In this document: positions 6,428 through 7,164 of the stretch, one piece after another | Position numbering within the stretch: the first letter of the stretch is position 1 | How the letters are laid out: every line of letters begins with the position of its first letter | NCBI GenBank assembly: GCA_900321145.1 | Contig: ONVB01000143.1 | Coordinates: 1-7,164, forward strand | Direction: 5' to 3' | Source of the DNA: an uncultured Eubacteriales bacterium | GTDB lineage: Bacteria; Bacillota; Clostridia; Lachnospirales; Lachnospiraceae | Length of the DNA: 7,164 bases | The notes under the pieces: generated by a model | Told to the model about the DNA's origin: nothing | Seen by the model: the letters and a program-made list of their open reading frames with translations, nothing else | Database searches by the model: none | Program-made: the position numbers and the translations under genes

Positions 6428-6475
6428 AAAAAACGAGCCAGGAAGATGAAATCGCATCTTCCCGCCTCGTTTTTT
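6428..6475. terminator. two-way intrinsic terminator between convergent genes
   Basis: AAAAAACGAG (6428-6437) and CTCGTTTTTT (6466-6475) form the base. GGAAGATG (6441-6448) pairs with CATCTTCC (6455-6462) around AAATCG, with a 3-by-3 internal loop between the two stems. The A-run on the left and T-run on the right let it stop both the lipoprotein transcript (plus) and the glutathione peroxidase transcript (minus). Confidence 0.88.
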
Positions 6476-6510
6476 ATTATAGTTCGCTGAAATCCTGTTC
6501 AGCCATCCGT

Positions 6511-7059
6511 CTACCCCAGCAGAGCTTCTACTTCCTTTCTTACATCATCCATATCTACCGTAGGCTCAAATCTCTTTATCACATTTCCTTCTCTGTCTAC
6601 AAGGAACTTTGTGAAATTCCACTTGATATAAGCCTTGTCGCCGAAGGCCTTGTTGTTCATGCTTGCAAACTTGTTCAATGCAGCGTTCTTGATACCCTTG
6701 CCAAAGCCCTCGAAAGGCTTCTCTGTAGCAAGATATGCAAAGAGCGGATCTGCACTTTCACCGTTCACATCGAGCTTTGCAAACTGCGGGAAATCGGTTC
6801 CGAACTTTACGGTACAGAACTCATGGATCTCATCCTCGCTTCCCGGAGCCTGGTTGGCAAACTGATTGCATGGGAAGTCAAGTATCTCTAAGCCTTTTTC
6901 CTTAAGGTCCTTGTACATAGCCTCAAGCGGCTCATAATGAGGAGTAAAACCGCAGCCTGTAGCGGTATTCACTATAAGAAGTACCTTTCCCTCATAATCC
7001 TTTAAGCTTACCATGTTACCCTTTCTGTCCTTGACACTGAAATCATACACATTTGACAT
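6511..7059 (-). CDS. glutathione peroxidase family thiol peroxidase (Cys type)
   Basis: This 182-residue cytoplasmic enzyme reduces hydrogen peroxide or organic peroxides. The peroxidatic Cys36 is in NTATGCGFTPHY. Gln70 (NQFANQAPGS) with Trp147 and Asn148 (KWNFTKFLVD) completes the usual Cys-Gln-Trp-Asn tetrad. Cys64 in FPCNQF and Cys82 in EFCTVKF are also present. Cys82 fits the resolving cysteine of two-cysteine, thioredoxin-using members, so thioredoxin rather than glutathione is the likely reductant (inference from family). It is somewhat longer than the common 160-residue form because of residues about 115-142, which lie before the KWNF motif. The ATG at 7059 follows GAGGAGG (7074-7068) at 8 bases. 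I find no convincing promoter in the 105 bases upstream, which hold hairpins. The promoter may lie beyond the right edge or be weak. Its transcript ends at the shared terminator at 6428-6475. Confidence 0.93.
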   Translation of the reverse strand: MSNVYDFSVKDRKGNMVSLKDYEGKVLLIVNTATGCGFTPHYEPLEAMYKDLKEKGLEILDFPCNQFANQAPGSEDEIHEFCTVKFGTDFPQFAKLDVNGESADPLFAYLATEKPFEGFGKGIKNAALNKFASMNNKAFGDKAYIKWNFTKFLVDREGNVIKRFEPTVDMDDVRKEVEALLG

Positions 7060-7088
7060 AATCTTATCCTCCTCGTAAAATATGTAAT

Positions 7089-7114
7089 GGCACGATTGCT
7101 AAAGCAATCCTGCC
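7089..7114. repeat. hairpin 1 of the right-edge palindromic element
   Basis: GGCA (7089-7092) and GATTGC (7094-7099) pair with GCAATC (7104-7109) and TGCC (7111-7114) around a TAAA loop, with a single C-C mismatch. There is no following T-run in either direction, so it is not a plain terminator. It lies 15 bases upstream of the peroxidase ribosome site and would be in its leader if transcription starts further right. Confidence 0.6.
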
Positions 7115-7123
7115 CAGTCGGTC

Positions 7124-7161
7124 GGTGCGATGCAAAATTATGACTTCGTCATAATCGCACC
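7124..7161. repeat. hairpin 2 of the right-edge palindromic element
   Basis: GGTGCG (7124-7129) pairs with CGCACC (7156-7161), and ATTATGAC (7137-7144) with GTCATAAT (7148-7155) around a TTC loop. Seven unpaired bases (7130-7136) bulge on one side. That makes 14 exact pairs. Together with hairpin 1, nine bases away, it resembles dispersed intergenic palindromic repeats, but copy number cannot be judged from one window. Confidence 0.6.
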
Positions 7162-7164
7162 TCC

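Overview
This looks like a chromosomal segment from a Gram-positive anaerobe of the class Clostridia, most likely Lachnospiraceae. The call rests on strong GGAGG-type ribosome sites, TTG starts, TTGACA/TATAAT-type promoters, an Ala/Thr/Glu-rich lipoprotein, and the gene trio of a TIGR03960-type radical SAM protein, its TIGR03936/DUF2344 partner and a short RNase E/G. The family assignment is inference from gene content and was not checked by search. No phage, insertion sequence, CRISPR array, tRNA or rRNA is visible.

Layout. Positions 1-1331 (minus strand) hold a two-gene operon: an Rrf2-family regulator followed after 14 bases by a PLP enzyme of the O-acetylhomoserine sulfhydrylase type, whose C-terminus lies beyond the left edge. 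It has a textbook promoter at 1303-1331. Positions 1345-5191 (minus strand) hold a second operon: radical SAM protein, overlapping DUF2344 protein, then RNase G/E. It starts at a promoter at 5163-5191 and ends at a terminator that overlaps the RNase stop codon. Positions 5192-5355 are a divergent control region with a perfect inverted repeat and a plus-strand promoter. Positions 5356-6366 (plus strand) encode a secreted lipoprotein built from two related domains. It converges on a glutathione peroxidase gene (6511-7059, minus strand) across a two-way terminator. The right edge (7089-7161) holds two strong hairpins that look like a dispersed palindromic repeat or a structured leader.

How the parts fit together. 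The Rrf2 regulator and the sulfhydrylase are plausibly a sulfur-amino-acid control unit, as with CymR in Bacillus. The middle operon joins an uncharacterised radical SAM/partner pair to RNA processing. Translation of its three genes appears coupled: a 17-base overlap between the first two and a 2-base gap between the second and third. The lipoprotein and peroxidase are separate single-gene units, the peroxidase probably serving peroxide defence.

Nothing here is a clearly new defence or mobile system. The points most worth a second look are: the RNase that ends before its zinc-link region, with a terminator across the stop codon; the tandem-domain lipoprotein; a 12-base word shared by the Rrf2 transcription start and the lipoprotein upstream region; and the right-edge hairpin element.
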